Shown here: positions 23,258 through 32,411 of the stretch, piece after piece
How the letters are laid out: each line of letters starts with the position of its first letter
Position numbering within the stretch: the stretch's first letter is position 1
NCBI GenBank assembly: GCA_028711485.1
Contig: JAQTSF010000001.1
Coordinates: 1-50,950 of the forward strand
DNA length: 50,950 nucleotides
Direction: 5' to 3'
Source: Candidatus Iainarchaeum sp.
GTDB lineage: Archaea > Micrarchaeota > Micrarchaeia > Anstonellales > Bilamarchaeaceae
Notes under the pieces: generated by a model
What the model saw: only the letters and a program-made list of their open reading frames with translations
Database searches by the model: none
Told to the model about the DNA's origin: nothing
Program-made: the position numbers and the translations under genes

Positions 23258-24400
23258 ATGTCTAACAGAGACCTTCAAAAACTTATTTCCATGACTTTTG
23301 ACGAAGACCCGGAGGTAAGAAAAAGAACAGCAAAGAAACTCTCAATTCTAGATGACCCTGGTGCCTTATTTGCATTAATAGAACTTTCTTATGATAAGGA
23401 TGATTCAGTAAGAGATACAGTAAAAAGAATCTTAGAAAAAAAACAATCTCAAAAAACCGAGGACATACTATCCTTTTCAGAACTTTTTTCATATAAAGAA
23501 GATGTTCAAAGTCCTGTGTCTGAAGAAGAACAAAGTGATAAGAAGAAAAGACTTCTTCATCCAATCGAATTGATATTCGAAAGAAGGTTGGGAAGCAAAT
23601 CTGAAATAGTTAAGAAAAAGATGATGCCTAGTTTGGAAAAAGTATACTTAAAGGCAGTTTCAAAAAATGGGCCAGCTTCGGAAACAGAAAGAAAATCTGC
23701 AGTTCAGGAATTTCTTACAACTTATTTGGACGCAATTTCAGACATAAATTCTTCATCAGAGACTTCTTTTATCAAAGAAACAATAAAAGAAAAGATAGAA
23801 TGCCGCGATACAATTGATTCTTTGGAAGCTCTGGAACATGTTTCTTCTAAGAGTTCATTGGATGAAGAACATATAAATTCCATATTAAAAGAAGCAGATG
23901 AACTCCTACCTAATTCTGAAGAAGAGCAAGAAACATTTCTTAAGGATGCTCCGGACAGCATTTTCAAAAAAGCATACGAACTTATGATGTATTCTGGAGG
24001 AGACATAAAATTAATGAAAAAAGAAATGAAAAGAATGATGAGGAATGCAGAAAGAGATATAAAATTAGCATTCAGATTAGCAAGCCAGAAATTTAGAGAA
24101 CACAAATTAACAAAAATAACCGAAATAAGAGAAAAAATGAGAAATATTTATACTGATGATTTGTTAATTATTTCAAAAGAACCCATTGAATTCAAGAAAC
24201 CAAGGTCCTCTACCAATGCACTAAGGATTTTAGTGGAAGATCCCCAAGGAAATGAAGGAGTAATTTACTTGTTTGACGGACGTGGGGAAACACTTTCAAA
24301 AGGAATGAAAATAAAGATCGAAAAAGGATATGCAAAAGTAATAAATGATGAAACTGCATTGACTATAGGATCTTCAGGAAGAGTATATATTGTAGTCTAA
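23258..24400 (+). CDS. HEAT-repeat plus C-terminal OB-fold-like protein, function unknown
   Basis: From ATG 23258 this is a 380-residue soluble protein. Residues 1-60 (FDEDPEVRKRTAKKLSILDD, ALIELSYDKDDSVRDTVKRIL) read as HEAT-like helical repeats. The middle is acidic and helical. The last 85 residues (RILVEDPQGNEGVIYLFDGRG, KGMKIKIEKGYAKVIND, SGRVYIVV) look like a nucleic-acid-binding OB-fold of the RPA/SSB kind. I prefer 23258 over ATG 23231, whose extension reads through a probable leader; CCTTTAATTC near 23215-23224 is a plausible TATA box. rpoK follows 63 bp later. A DNA- or RNA-related role is inference. Confidence 0.65.
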   Translation: MSNRDLQKLISMTFDEDPEVRKRTAKKLSILDDPGALFALIELSYDKDDSVRDTVKRILEKKQSQKTEDILSFSELFSYKEDVQSPVSEEEQSDKKKRLLHPIELIFERRLGSKSEIVKKKMMPSLEKVYLKAVSKNGPASETERKSAVQEFLTTYLDAISDINSSSETSFIKETIKEKIECRDTIDSLEALEHVSSKSSLDEEHINSILKEADELLPNSEEEQETFLKDAPDSIFKKAYELMMYSGGDIKLMKKEMKRMMRNAERDIKLAFRLASQKFREHKLTKITEIREKMRNIYTDDLLIISKEPIEFKKPRSSTNALRILVEDPQGNEGVIYLFDGRGETLSKGMKIKIEKGYAKVINDETALTIGSSGRVYIVV

Positions 24401-24463
24401 AAAGGAATTAATAAGTATTAAAAACTGTATCTATACATATTTACTTGTTTATGGTGGCTTATT

Positions 24464-24631
24464 ATGAAAACTCTTTCAAAATATGAATTCGCACGATTGA
24501 TCGGTGCAAGAGCATTACAGCTTTCTTTAGGTGCTCCTCCAACAATAAAAATTCAAGATAGTACTATAGATCCATTGAATATTGCAAGAAAAGAATTCGA
24601 AGAAAAAACCATACCTTTATCTGTAATCTAA
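24464..24631 (+). CDS. rpoK: RNA polymerase subunit K (omega homologue)
   Basis: This 55-residue gene is easily missed because of its length. It reads MKTLSKYEFARLIGARALQL with SLGAPPTIKI, then IDPLNIARKEFEEKTIPLSVI. The core RLIGARALQLSLGAP and DPLxIAxxEFEEKxIPL pattern is the RpoK/omega signature that clamps the largest RNA polymerase subunit. ATG 24464 is chosen because an ATG at 24451 is out of frame. Its stop overlaps the convergent gene by 4 bp. Confidence 0.93.
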   Translation: MKTLSKYEFARLIGARALQLSLGAPPTIKIQDSTIDPLNIARKEFEEKTIPLSVI

Positions 24632-25245
24632 TCATCTTTTTCTAATTCAAATGGTGCAGAATATATCTCAACAATATACTCTTCATTAATCTCTTTCAAT
24701 AATACTCTTTTTTCTTTATCCACCCATATCTTAACTTTTACTTCTTCATTAGTAACTTCAACCAAATAACTATTTCTTCCAAATATTTTTTCCTCTTTTA
24801 TAACCTCGAAAATATAACTTTCTATTACGTTATCCGTTTGTTTATCAATATACTCTACTTTCCAATTCCATCCTTCCTCCAGTGCAAGCATCCATGGTTT
24901 AAAGAATGCTACCTGAGGGTGCACAAAAGAAATATTAGAATTTCTGCTATCTGTTCCATCAGATTTAATACAAACTCCGCTATAATCAGTAAAAATATCT
25001 ACTCCCAGACATCCCATACCGCTTTTAATACTAAATTCCAAATTACCAATAACCCCCTCATTATTATACAAATAATATGCATACTTTTCTCCAGATAAAA
25101 TCGCAAGACCTTTATTCTTAATTAATTTTCCTTCTTTAACTTCTAAAAAATTTTCATCAAGATTATTATAAAACATAAAATTTGCGATTATAATTATTAA
25201 CAAAACAAATGCAATAGATATAATTGCCATTTCCTTTGTTTTCAT
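24628..25245 (-). CDS. Single-pass membrane protein of unknown function
   Basis: The 205-residue protein has an N-terminal membrane helix (MAIISIAFVLLIIIIANFMF, about 6-26) and a predicted extracytoplasmic domain. The domain has GMGCLGVDIF and SGVCIKSDG, whose two cysteines may form a disulfide, and beta-rich repeats near the end (SYIFEVIKEEK, SYLVEVTNEEVKVKIWVDKE). I do not recognise a family. The start abuts the dcd stop (25246), so it is probably the second gene of a dcd operon. Confidence 0.7.
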   Translation of the reverse strand: MKTKEMAIISIAFVLLIIIIANFMFYNNLDENFLEVKEGKLIKNKGLAILSGEKYAYYLYNNEGVIGNLEFSIKSGMGCLGVDIFTDYSGVCIKSDGTDSRNSNISFVHPQVAFFKPWMLALEEGWNWKVEYIDKQTDNVIESYIFEVIKEEKIFGRNSYLVEVTNEEVKVKIWVDKEKRVLLKEINEEYIVEIYSAPFELEKDD

Positions 25246-25761
25246 TTACTGCCTCCTTGCAATTTTACCGAATTTATAATACGGTTGTGTTGTTGGATTT
25301 TCTAATTTATGAAAAGACATCTGTGAAATTTGCATTCCTGCATGCAACACAATTCTAAGTGGTGATAAATTCACTATCTCTAAAATTTGGTGATTGTTAC
25401 TCCCCGGTTGTATTACTGATGCGGTTATGTGCACAGTTAATCCAACTCGTGCGTATCGGCTTCTACCCTCTAAGATTCCCATAACATCAGGAGCTAAAGT
25501 TATTTTTTCCAAAGTTTTCCCAAGGCACATTTCCCCAGGATTAAGAATTATACTTTTTGATTTTATCTTTTTAGTTAGTTCTTTAAAACCCTTTTTTGAA
25601 AGATCAACTGTTTTTCCAATATATTCCTCCCTAAAAAAATGCCATTCATCACTTAATGTTAAGTCTATTGAAGCTGGTCCAAGCTGTTCTTTTTTGAAAG
25701 GAACTACCTTCAATTTTCCTGTTTTCATCAATTTCAATATATCTTTATCTGAAAGCGCCAT
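25246..25761 (-). CDS. dcd: dCTP deaminase family protein
   Basis: This 171-residue trimeric dUTPase-fold protein deaminates dCTP, possibly also hydrolysing dUTP as in some archaea. Motifs include LGPASIDLTLSDEWHFF, NPGEMCLGKT, LEGRSRYARVGLTVHITA with the catalytic region, and VIQPGSNNHQILEIVN. Whether it is mono- or bifunctional cannot be told by eye. It is followed without gap by a membrane protein gene. Confidence 0.9.
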   Translation of the reverse strand: MALSDKDILKLMKTGKLKVVPFKKEQLGPASIDLTLSDEWHFFREEYIGKTVDLSKKGFKELTKKIKSKSIILNPGEMCLGKTLEKITLAPDVMGILEGRSRYARVGLTVHITASVIQPGSNNHQILEIVNLSPLRIVLHAGMQISQMSFHKLENPTTQPYYKFGKIARRQ

Positions 25762-25834
25762 ATTTAGTAAGAAGACCTAAGCACTTAAAAATCTGCCTTT
25801 TTCCTCGAAAAAACTCAAAAAAAAAAAACAGGAG

Positions 25835-25844
25835 TATTTATAAA
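25835..25844 (+). promoter_or_regulatory. TATA box for the surface protein gene
   Basis: TATTTATAAA lies about 38 bp before ATG 25878. With transcription starting about 25 bp downstream, the leader is short and includes the CGGAGA ribosome-binding site at 25869-25874. Confidence 0.55.
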
Positions 25845-25877
25845 GTGTTATTGAGTAAAAATACAAACGGAGATAAT

Positions 25878-28800
25878 ATGAAAAATTTTATCATTTTATT
25901 ATTCTTATTTGGAATGATTTTTAGTGCTGTTCATGAAGTTTATGTTGATGAACCTTGTTATGTAAATTCAAGTGGTGGAGAACAATACAATGTTTCTGCT
26001 CCACTAGGTTCACTCAATGAGGTATTCTATAGTCAAGTTAATGATGGAGATACTGTTATTTTATGCCCCGGAACTTACACTGATTCTTATATGTATTTTG
26101 GTAATAATAAGAGTGACACCCGTCTAACTGGTTGTGTGGATGGTGTTCATCCAAATTGTACAGGAAACAATATCTCAGATATTATTCTTATGCAAACAGG
26201 AGATGGTTTCTATAGAATAGTTTATTCAAATTATGGAAATACAATCGGTAATCTTACATTTATTTCTAATAACCTTCCTAACTCTTGGACTAGTGAATTT
26301 ATATTTGTTCAAACTAACGGAAGCCTCTTAATTGAAAATTCTAAATTTGAAATAACTCATACACTTCCATCTTCTGTATATGCGTGGAGAGTACTTGGTG
26401 GAAATAATTTAAGCGATAGTGTTATACGGAATAGTAATTTTACTTTTATGGGAAATGGTTCTAATAAACTAGCTGTTGTGGGTCTTTATAATATCAGTAA
26501 TCTTTCAATATCTAACTGTATTTTTTCAAATGTCTTGCGTGTTTTATCTAACTCCTGGGGCCAGGTTAATTATGAAAATATCTCTTTCTATGATAATACT
26601 CTTTATAACTCTCATTTTCCAAGTTATATTAGTCCATATTTCTATCGCAATCCCAACTTTATTGATTTTAATGTAAGTGATAATTTCTTCTATCAAGGAT
26701 CTACTTTATATATTCATTATGGAAATAGTATTGTACAAAATAACCAAATAAATGATTCTGATATCGGTATTATTTTTTCGAATGATTGTCTTAATGATGA
26801 AGAAACATTTGTTTCAAATAATCAAATAAATAATAGTGCGATAGGTGCACTACTATCGGGTTGCAATTTCACTCTTTCGAATAATGAATTTAACAATAAT
26901 GACGTTGGTTTGTTTTTTTCTATTCGTTCTGATTATTGGGGAAGTAGTAGTTTATGGGATTTCTCTTGGAATGGGTATAACACCGGTTATTTTAGAAATA
27001 ATGTAAGTACTAACAATTCTATAGATGGAAGTCCAATTTATTATTTTGTTGATGGAATTACCGGGGATGGTGAAACTGAACCTAATGAAAATGCTGCAAT
27101 GGTTATAATTGTAGATAGCGAAATGGAAATAGAAAATATAAATTTTACTAACGCCCTAGGCAATTCTCACGGCATTTTTGCTTTTAATTCCGAAGTCAAT
27201 TTAACCAATGTTTCAACAGGAGATAATTTTGTATCTATCAGTTTCCTCAATTCCAATGGAAGCATAAGTGAATGTGAATTTAATTATCAAGGCAATATGA
27301 ATATGAGTTCATTATATGAAGTTTTTGATAATTCTGTTTATCTAAGTTACGATACTTTTCTTGTTACTGCTATTGTTATTCTTTCAAACACCAATATTAG
27401 TACAGTAAATATTCTGGATAATTATATTTCTAATTTTCCGGCAAGTTCACTAATTATAGTTGGGGAAGAAGATACTGAAGGAGCTGTTTATTTTGATGGA
27501 AATACATTCGAAAACAACTCCTATGATTTCCCTCTTCTTTTCGGAAGTAATCCAGGAACTTGGCTTATAACTACAAATAATTTTATGGATGGAAACAAAC
27601 CTTATTTTTTCATTGAAAATCAGACTATTGATGGTGTGAGAGAGATACCTGAAGATGAAACTATAGCTATGCTGTTGTTATACGACTCTACAAATCTATC
27701 TCCTATTGAAAATATAGAAATAGATTCAAATGCACAAGTTGCACTTGTTATTTTTGATAATATGGGAGCGGAATACTATATAAATAACATATCTATCTCC
27801 ACAGATAATTTAGGAATGCTTATTCTTGGCAATTTTAGTGATCTTATTTTAAATAATATCTCGATATATGGAAAAACAGAGCCATTAGAACGTCTTGAGA
27901 CTTTATTTGATGAAAGTCTTATGGATATAGAAAATACTTTTGAGTTTTTGCAAGCACTAACAGGCATTTTCAGCGCTAGTGAAGATGATGAATCTTTTTT
28001 TAGACAAGAGGAGGAAAGTGCCCCATTTTTTTATGCTTTTGGGGTTCTTCTTATGCCCCCGTTAGAAGATGTTACAATTACTAATCTTCTAGTAGAGAAT
28101 AAAATAGTAGGTTTAAGTGCTTCTCCTTTGGGGGATGAGGCTCCTTCCTTGTTTGGGAATATACTACTCCGCAATGTTACTTTTAACTCCTGTCCTGTAG
28201 GTTTTGATTTTTATTCTGCAGAGAATATCTCAATATTTGATTCTGAGATTAATAATGCTGGAACAGGTTTAAGTATAATTAACTCCTCTAATCTGTTAAT
28301 AGATGGTTTAGAACTAACTCTTCAGCAGTACAATTTAATAAATAATTTCAATACTACATTAGGGATTTTATTTTTAGCTAATTTTAACACTTCTAATGAA
28401 AACATAACCATTTTGAATACGATTATAAATGGTGGCGGATTCGAATTTAGAGGAGGTAGTCTTGACGAAGAAACTAATGCTACTTTTGAAGTTGGTATAA
28501 TATTCGCTAACTCTTATAATAATAATCTTTCAGGGATTTTAATAGAAAATACTTCTATAAGGAATATTTTACTGGATATTCTTATTATCTCAGAAAGACA
28601 GAATCCTACAAATCATGAAATTATTTTTAGAAATGTTGAGCTTGAAGAGGGTGGCCCTATATTTAGTATTAATTACTATGGTATAGTTAATGAAACAGGT
28701 CAAAATGACACTTATGGTTCTCATTCTGGTTTTGGTATACTTAACCGTGAATTAAGTGATTTCTTATCCACCCCCTCAGGTGCAAACGATTTCAACAATA

Positions 28801-30113
28801 TTGTTTCATTCTATTCATTTGATTCGGATCATGCAGTTCTCTTAAATATCTCAAATATTTCCCTTAGCTATACCAATGAGAAACTTGCTACTTATAATAC
28901 AAATGAGGATGCACTTGGTTTCTATCTACTTGGTGAGATGACTACAATGCCATCGGCTTTATTATTTCCTTGGATAAGACTTACACCTGGTTTTGAATGT
29001 GATGAATTTAGTGTAACTCATGATACTGTAAATAATGTATTCTCCATTAATATAAATGACATGCCTGATGGGTTTGGCATTTCATCAAATCCATCAGATG
29101 AGAATAATAGTGACGATATGTCTCTGGTTTCAATGAATTTTGCAATATTTTATATGGGAAATTATTACAATCAATCCAATATTACTAATATCACGAATAT
29201 AACAAACATAAATAACTATTATGATAGTGATAGCACTACAATAAACCAATATACAGATCAACCAGGTGTAACTTACTCTTTTGAATGTCCTGGAGATAAA
29301 ATAAAAGTAATTCTTGAACAAAGTTTAGGTGCAACTGCAACGTTATACTATTATGGCTTATTGGGAACTTCTCCACCAAGTACTTCAGATACCCAACCAC
29401 TATCCAATAAACAAGTAACTCTTAACACTAAAGGATTAGGATTATATAAATTAGAAGTTTCAATCACAGGAGAAGATAAATGGGAGAAATTTATTTCTCA
29501 GTTTTGGTATTTTGGATGTGATGCTGATGGAGAAATAATAAAGCCTGTTGATCCTGATCCGAAATCAACCTGTTCAAGCAATTTAAATTGCGCGGATAAT
29601 GAAAAATGCACAAATGGAAAATGTGTAGAGATATTAGGAATATGTGGATATGCTGATAAACACCAATGGTTTACTTATGATTGTTGCTCAAGTACTGATT
29701 GTGACTCTGGTTTGATATGTACAAATCATGTATGTTCATATCCTTCCTATAGCATACTCGCAAGCGATAATGAAAACTTAGGAGATCAGGCAAAAATACG
29801 AGTAATGCTTAACGGAGAACCTGCAAAGAATACCCCAGTTGAGGTGCTTACTCCGAGCGGAAAAAAACTTCTTTTAACCACTGATGAGAATGGATATATC
29901 TCTTTAACCATGGATGAAGAAGGAGAATACAAAATATATGCCGGAAATGGTTATAAAGCAGTAAAATCCCTAAAGCCTGCAAAACCTGTTGATGAAGAAG
30001 ATAAAGAGGAAGATATATTCGGAGACAGCGGAAGTATAATCGCAGGTACAGGAGTTGCTATTGGAGCTATTCTTGTAGGAGCCGCAGCTGCATTCAGAAT
30101 CTTTAGAAAATAA
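25878..30113 (+). CDS. Giant secreted beta-helix surface protein with C-terminal anchor
   Basis: From ATG 25878 (CGGAGA upstream) this is a 1411-residue protein. It has a signal peptide (KNFIILLFLFGMIFSAV), then over 1000 residues of Asn/Ser/Ile-rich repeats such as SNNQINNSAIG and ILNTIINGGGFEF that fit a right-handed parallel beta-helix of the pectate-lyase-like kind. Many N-x-S/T sites are present, including NITNITNITN near residue 1105, so heavy N-glycosylation is likely. A cysteine-rich region (CSSNLNCADNEKCTNGKC) and an Ig-like linker follow. The C terminus has one membrane helix ending AFRIFRK. It is probably a cell-surface adhesin or S-layer-associated protein; no enzymatic motif was identified. 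Confidence 0.85.
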   Translation: MKNFIILLFLFGMIFSAVHEVYVDEPCYVNSSGGEQYNVSAPLGSLNEVFYSQVNDGDTVILCPGTYTDSYMYFGNNKSDTRLTGCVDGVHPNCTGNNISDIILMQTGDGFYRIVYSNYGNTIGNLTFISNNLPNSWTSEFIFVQTNGSLLIENSKFEITHTLPSSVYAWRVLGGNNLSDSVIRNSNFTFMGNGSNKLAVVGLYNISNLSISNCIFSNVLRVLSNSWGQVNYENISFYDNTLYNSHFPSYISPYFYRNPNFIDFNVSDNFFYQGSTLYIHYGNSIVQNNQINDSDIGIIFSNDCLNDEETFVSNNQINNSAIGALLSGCNFTLSNNEFNNNDVGLFFSIRSDYWGSSSLWDFSWNGYNTGYFRNNVSTNNSIDGSPIYYFVDGITGDGETEPNENAAMVIIVDSEMEIENINFTNALGNSHGIFAFNSEVNLTNVSTGDNFVSISFLNSNGSISECEFNYQGNMNMSSLYEVFDNSVYLSYDTFLVTAIVILSNTNISTVNILDNYISNFPASSLIIVGEEDTEGAVYFDGNTFENNSYDFPLLFGSNPGTWLITTNNFMDGNKPYFFIENQTIDGVREIPEDETIAMLLLYDSTNLSPIENIEIDSNAQVALVIFDNMGAEYYINNISISTDNLGMLILGNFSDLILNNISIYGKTEPLERLETLFDESLMDIENTFEFLQALTGIFSASEDDESFFRQEEESAPFFYAFGVLLMPPLEDVTITNLLVENKIVGLSASPLGDEAPSLFGNILLRNVTFNSCPVGFDFYSAENISIFDSEINNAGTGLSIINSSNLLIDGLELTLQQYNLINNFNTTLGILFLANFNTSNENITILNTIINGGGFEFRGGSLDEETNATFEVGIIFANSYNNNLSGILIENTSIRNILLDILIISERQNPTNHEIIFRNVELEEGGPIFSINYYGIVNETGQNDTYGSHSGFGILNRELSDFLSTPSGANDFNNIVSFYSFDSDHAVLLNISNISLSYTNEKLATYNTNEDALGFYLLGEMTTMPSALLFPWIRLTPGFECDEFSVTHDTVNNVFSININDMPDGFGISSNPSDENNSDDMSLVSMNFAIFYMGNYYNQSNITNITNITNINNYYDSDSTTINQYTDQPGVTYSFECPGDKIKVILEQSLGATATLYYYGLLGTSPPSTSDTQPLSNKQVTLNTKGLGLYKLEVSITGEDKWEKFISQFWYFGCDADGEIIKPVDPDPKSTCSSNLNCADNEKCTNGKCVEILGICGYADKHQWFTYDCCSSTDCDSGLICTNHVCSYPSYSILASDNENLGDQAKIRVMLNGEPAKNTPVEVLTPSGKKLLLTTDENGYISLTMDEEGEYKIYAGNGYKAVKSLKPAKPVDEEDKEEDIFGDSGSIIAGTGVAIGAILVGAAAAFRIFRK

Positions 30114-30129
30114 TTTTTTTTATTTTTTT
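30114..30129 (+). terminator. Oligo-T terminator after the surface protein gene
   Basis: The stop codon is followed by TTTTTTTTATTTTTTT, which matches intrinsic archaeal oligo-T termination. The rest of the 94 bp gap holds the hydrogenase promoter. Confidence 0.6.
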
Positions 30130-30207
30130 ATAAATTTTATTTCTATTATTAATCGCTTTCTTCTAAATAAAACAAAAGTATATAATCATAATCACTTAAT
30201 TTATATC

Positions 30208-31305
30208 ATGAGACCCGATTTATTCAAACAAGTTCTTTCTGATAAGAATAAAATTATTATTGCACAAATAGCTCCAGCAGTTCAAGTAAGTATTGGAGAG
30301 TTATTTGGTTATGAACCGGGTACTCCACTATATAAAAAATTAATTTTTGCTCTTAAGAAATTAGGAGTAAAATATGTTTTTGATACCTCTTTTGGAGCAG
30401 ATATTTGTGTAGTGGAAGAAAGCAAAGAATTCGAATCAAGAATCAAGCAGGGGGAATTCCCAATAATCAATTCTTGTTGCCCTGGAACTGTAAGTTTCCT
30501 TGAACATGCATACCCTGATTTAGTAGGTAATATGGCAACAGTAAAAAGTCCAATGGAAGTTACTGGAGCACTTATAAAATCTTATTTTGCAGAAAAAATG
30601 AACATTCTCCCAGATAATATTTTTTCAATAGCAATTATGCCCTGTGTTATAAAAAAAGCAGAGGCGCTGAGGCCGGAATTAAGGGTAAAAGGAAAGCTTA
30701 TGGTGGATGGGGTAATAACTACAAAAGAAATATCAGAAATTCTTAAAGAAAACAACATAGAACTTTCAAAGTGTGAGGATATGGACTTTGACTCTTTAAT
30801 GGGAACTGCAAGTGGTGCAGGTAAAATATTTGGTTCTTCTGGAGGGGTTGGAGAAGCAGCACTTAGAAATTATGCTTATATAAACAATCTTCCTTTAGAA
30901 AAAATAGATAAAAAAAATTTAAGAGGTGAGGAAGGAATACGAGAGATAACTTATAGCTCTGGAAAAATAGAATTTAAAATGCTTGTAATCAACTCCTTAA
31001 GAAATGCAAGTATATTGTTGAACGATAAAGAAAAACTAAAAAAATATCATTTTGTTGAAATAATGGCTTGTTTAGGTGGTTGTGTTGGAGGAGCAGGACA
31101 GCCGCAATCTACAAAAGAAAATCTTGAAAAAAGAAGAAAAGGACTATACCAAATTGATGAAGGATTAAAATTAAAAGTTCCTTCACAAAATCCAGAAATA
31201 CAAAAATTATATGAAAATTATCTGGGTTCCCCAATGAGCAGAAAGGCAAAACAACTTCTCCATACTGGATTTGAGGAAACATGTGTTGATTGTTATCAAA
31301 ATTAA
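30208..31305 (+). CDS. Ultraminimal [FeFe]-hydrogenase (H-cluster domain only)
   Basis: This 365-residue protein consists of the H-cluster domain with no ferredoxin-like N-terminal domains. The three binding motifs are intact: INSCCPG (Cys90, Cys91), IMPCVIKKAEALR (Cys146) and EIMACLGGCVGGAGQP (Cys288, Cys292). The N terminus IIIAQIAPAVQVSIGELFG and late SRKAKQLLHT also match the family. Cys90 corresponds to the proton-relay cysteine. An extra CxxC (359, 362) lies at the C terminus, replacing the usual HTHY region. Minimal archaeal [FeFe]-hydrogenases are known from DPANN. TATATAA about 26 bp upstream indicates a leaderless transcript. HydEFG maturases and electron partners are not in the window. 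Confidence 0.92.
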   Translation: MRPDLFKQVLSDKNKIIIAQIAPAVQVSIGELFGYEPGTPLYKKLIFALKKLGVKYVFDTSFGADICVVEESKEFESRIKQGEFPIINSCCPGTVSFLEHAYPDLVGNMATVKSPMEVTGALIKSYFAEKMNILPDNIFSIAIMPCVIKKAEALRPELRVKGKLMVDGVITTKEISEILKENNIELSKCEDMDFDSLMGTASGAGKIFGSSGGVGEAALRNYAYINNLPLEKIDKKNLRGEEGIREITYSSGKIEFKMLVINSLRNASILLNDKEKLKKYHFVEIMACLGGCVGGAGQPQSTKENLEKRRKGLYQIDEGLKLKVPSQNPEIQKLYENYLGSPMSRKAKQLLHTGFEETCVDCYQN

Positions 31306-31341
31306 ATATACTTCCGACCAGTAATTATTTAAAGTATATTT
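31304..31341. repeat. Hairpin between the hydrogenase and mscS genes
   Basis: AAATATACTT and AAGTATATTT form a perfect 10 bp stem with an 18 bp loop. It begins at the hydrogenase stop codon. It may help terminate the hydrogenase transcript, and it includes TATA-like sequence for mscS. Confidence 0.5.
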
Positions 31342-31364
31342 GATTATCCCTCTTAGGTGTAAAA

Positions 31365-32369
31365 ATGTTCGAGGAAATTATCAATATAACTTTCTTTATG
31401 AGCCTGCTTGGTTTTGCATTCTCATTTATTGCTCTTTTAATGCTGTGGGCATTTTTTTCAAGAATCATTGAGATGACTGCATTAAGGACCAAGATGACTT
31501 TTCTTACCAATATAATCAAGGAAGTTCAGCCTCAAATAATTGCATTTGTCTCATTAATAAGTCTTTATGTTGGGATTTTTATTTTTGATAATTCTATTCT
31601 TGAACATCAAGCCTTCAAATTATGGTCAATTGCAATCATACTTATTTCAGTAAATGTTTTATTTAAAATAATTTCTTCAGTTTTTGAACATTATGGAAAA
31701 AATATTTTTAGAGTTAAATTTACATCACGAGCACTTTTTGCGATAAAAACTTCAATAGCGGTAATCCTATATTTTATAGCATTTTTACTGATAATAGACC
31801 TTTTCAGTCCGCAACTTTCAATTGTTCTTGTTTCATTCGGAATACTTCTCCTGTTGTTAATATTTATTATCTATTATACTGAGATCAAGGACATAATTGC
31901 AGGTTTTAGAATTTACAACCGTTTCATAAGACCAGGGGATTTCGTATGTTTGGGAAGATTAAGTGGTTACATCATTGAAATCACAGGCAGAACTACAGTT
32001 GTTAAAGATATACACGGAAGAAATATCCTAATTCCGAATAGTTACATCTCCTCTAATCCAATTACTAATTTCTCAAACGCAGGTGGCAATATATGGGTTT
32101 TGAATTTCACATGTTCCTGCACTGATCTTAAAAAATTTGAAAAGCATGTTCTCTTAGCATTTTCCAATTCTTTAAGTAAATGCGATGGTCTTTTAAGAGG
32201 GTTTAGACCAGTTATAAGACATATTGGTTTTGATGATTCAAGAGATTCATACACTATTCTATTCCAAACAGTGCCTTTTGCAGAAATAGCACTTGTAAAA
32301 TCCGTTCTTGCAAATGAAATAAATAATGAATTAAAAAAGAATAAAATAAAGACATATAGCTGGGACTAA
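31365..32369 (+). CDS. MscS-family mechanosensitive channel
   Basis: The 334-residue protein has about four to five membrane helices. The last (SIVLVSFGILLLLLIFIIYY) is in the place of the MscS pore helix TM3, and it is followed by the MscS beta domain: RFIRPGDFVCLGRLSGYIIEI, GRTTVVKDIHGRNILIPNSYI and NPITNFS. It likely releases ions during osmotic downshift. TTAGGTG lies 8-10 bp before ATG 31365. It is the first of four same-strand membrane or ion-related genes. Confidence 0.9.
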   Translation: MFEEIINITFFMSLLGFAFSFIALLMLWAFFSRIIEMTALRTKMTFLTNIIKEVQPQIIAFVSLISLYVGIFIFDNSILEHQAFKLWSIAIILISVNVLFKIISSVFEHYGKNIFRVKFTSRALFAIKTSIAVILYFIAFLLIIDLFSPQLSIVLVSFGILLLLLIFIIYYTEIKDIIAGFRIYNRFIRPGDFVCLGRLSGYIIEITGRTTVVKDIHGRNILIPNSYISSNPITNFSNAGGNIWVLNFTCSCTDLKKFEKHVLLAFSNSLSKCDGLLRGFRPVIRHIGFDDSRDSYTILFQTVPFAEIALVKSVLANEINNELKKNKIKTYSWD

Positions 32370-32411
32370 AGACACCAAACAAATATAAACTCTTTTTGTT
32401 TAAATATTTCT

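Noticed and set aside
24451..24453. Upstream ATG as the rpoK start
   Set aside because: It is out of frame with the RpoK sequence.
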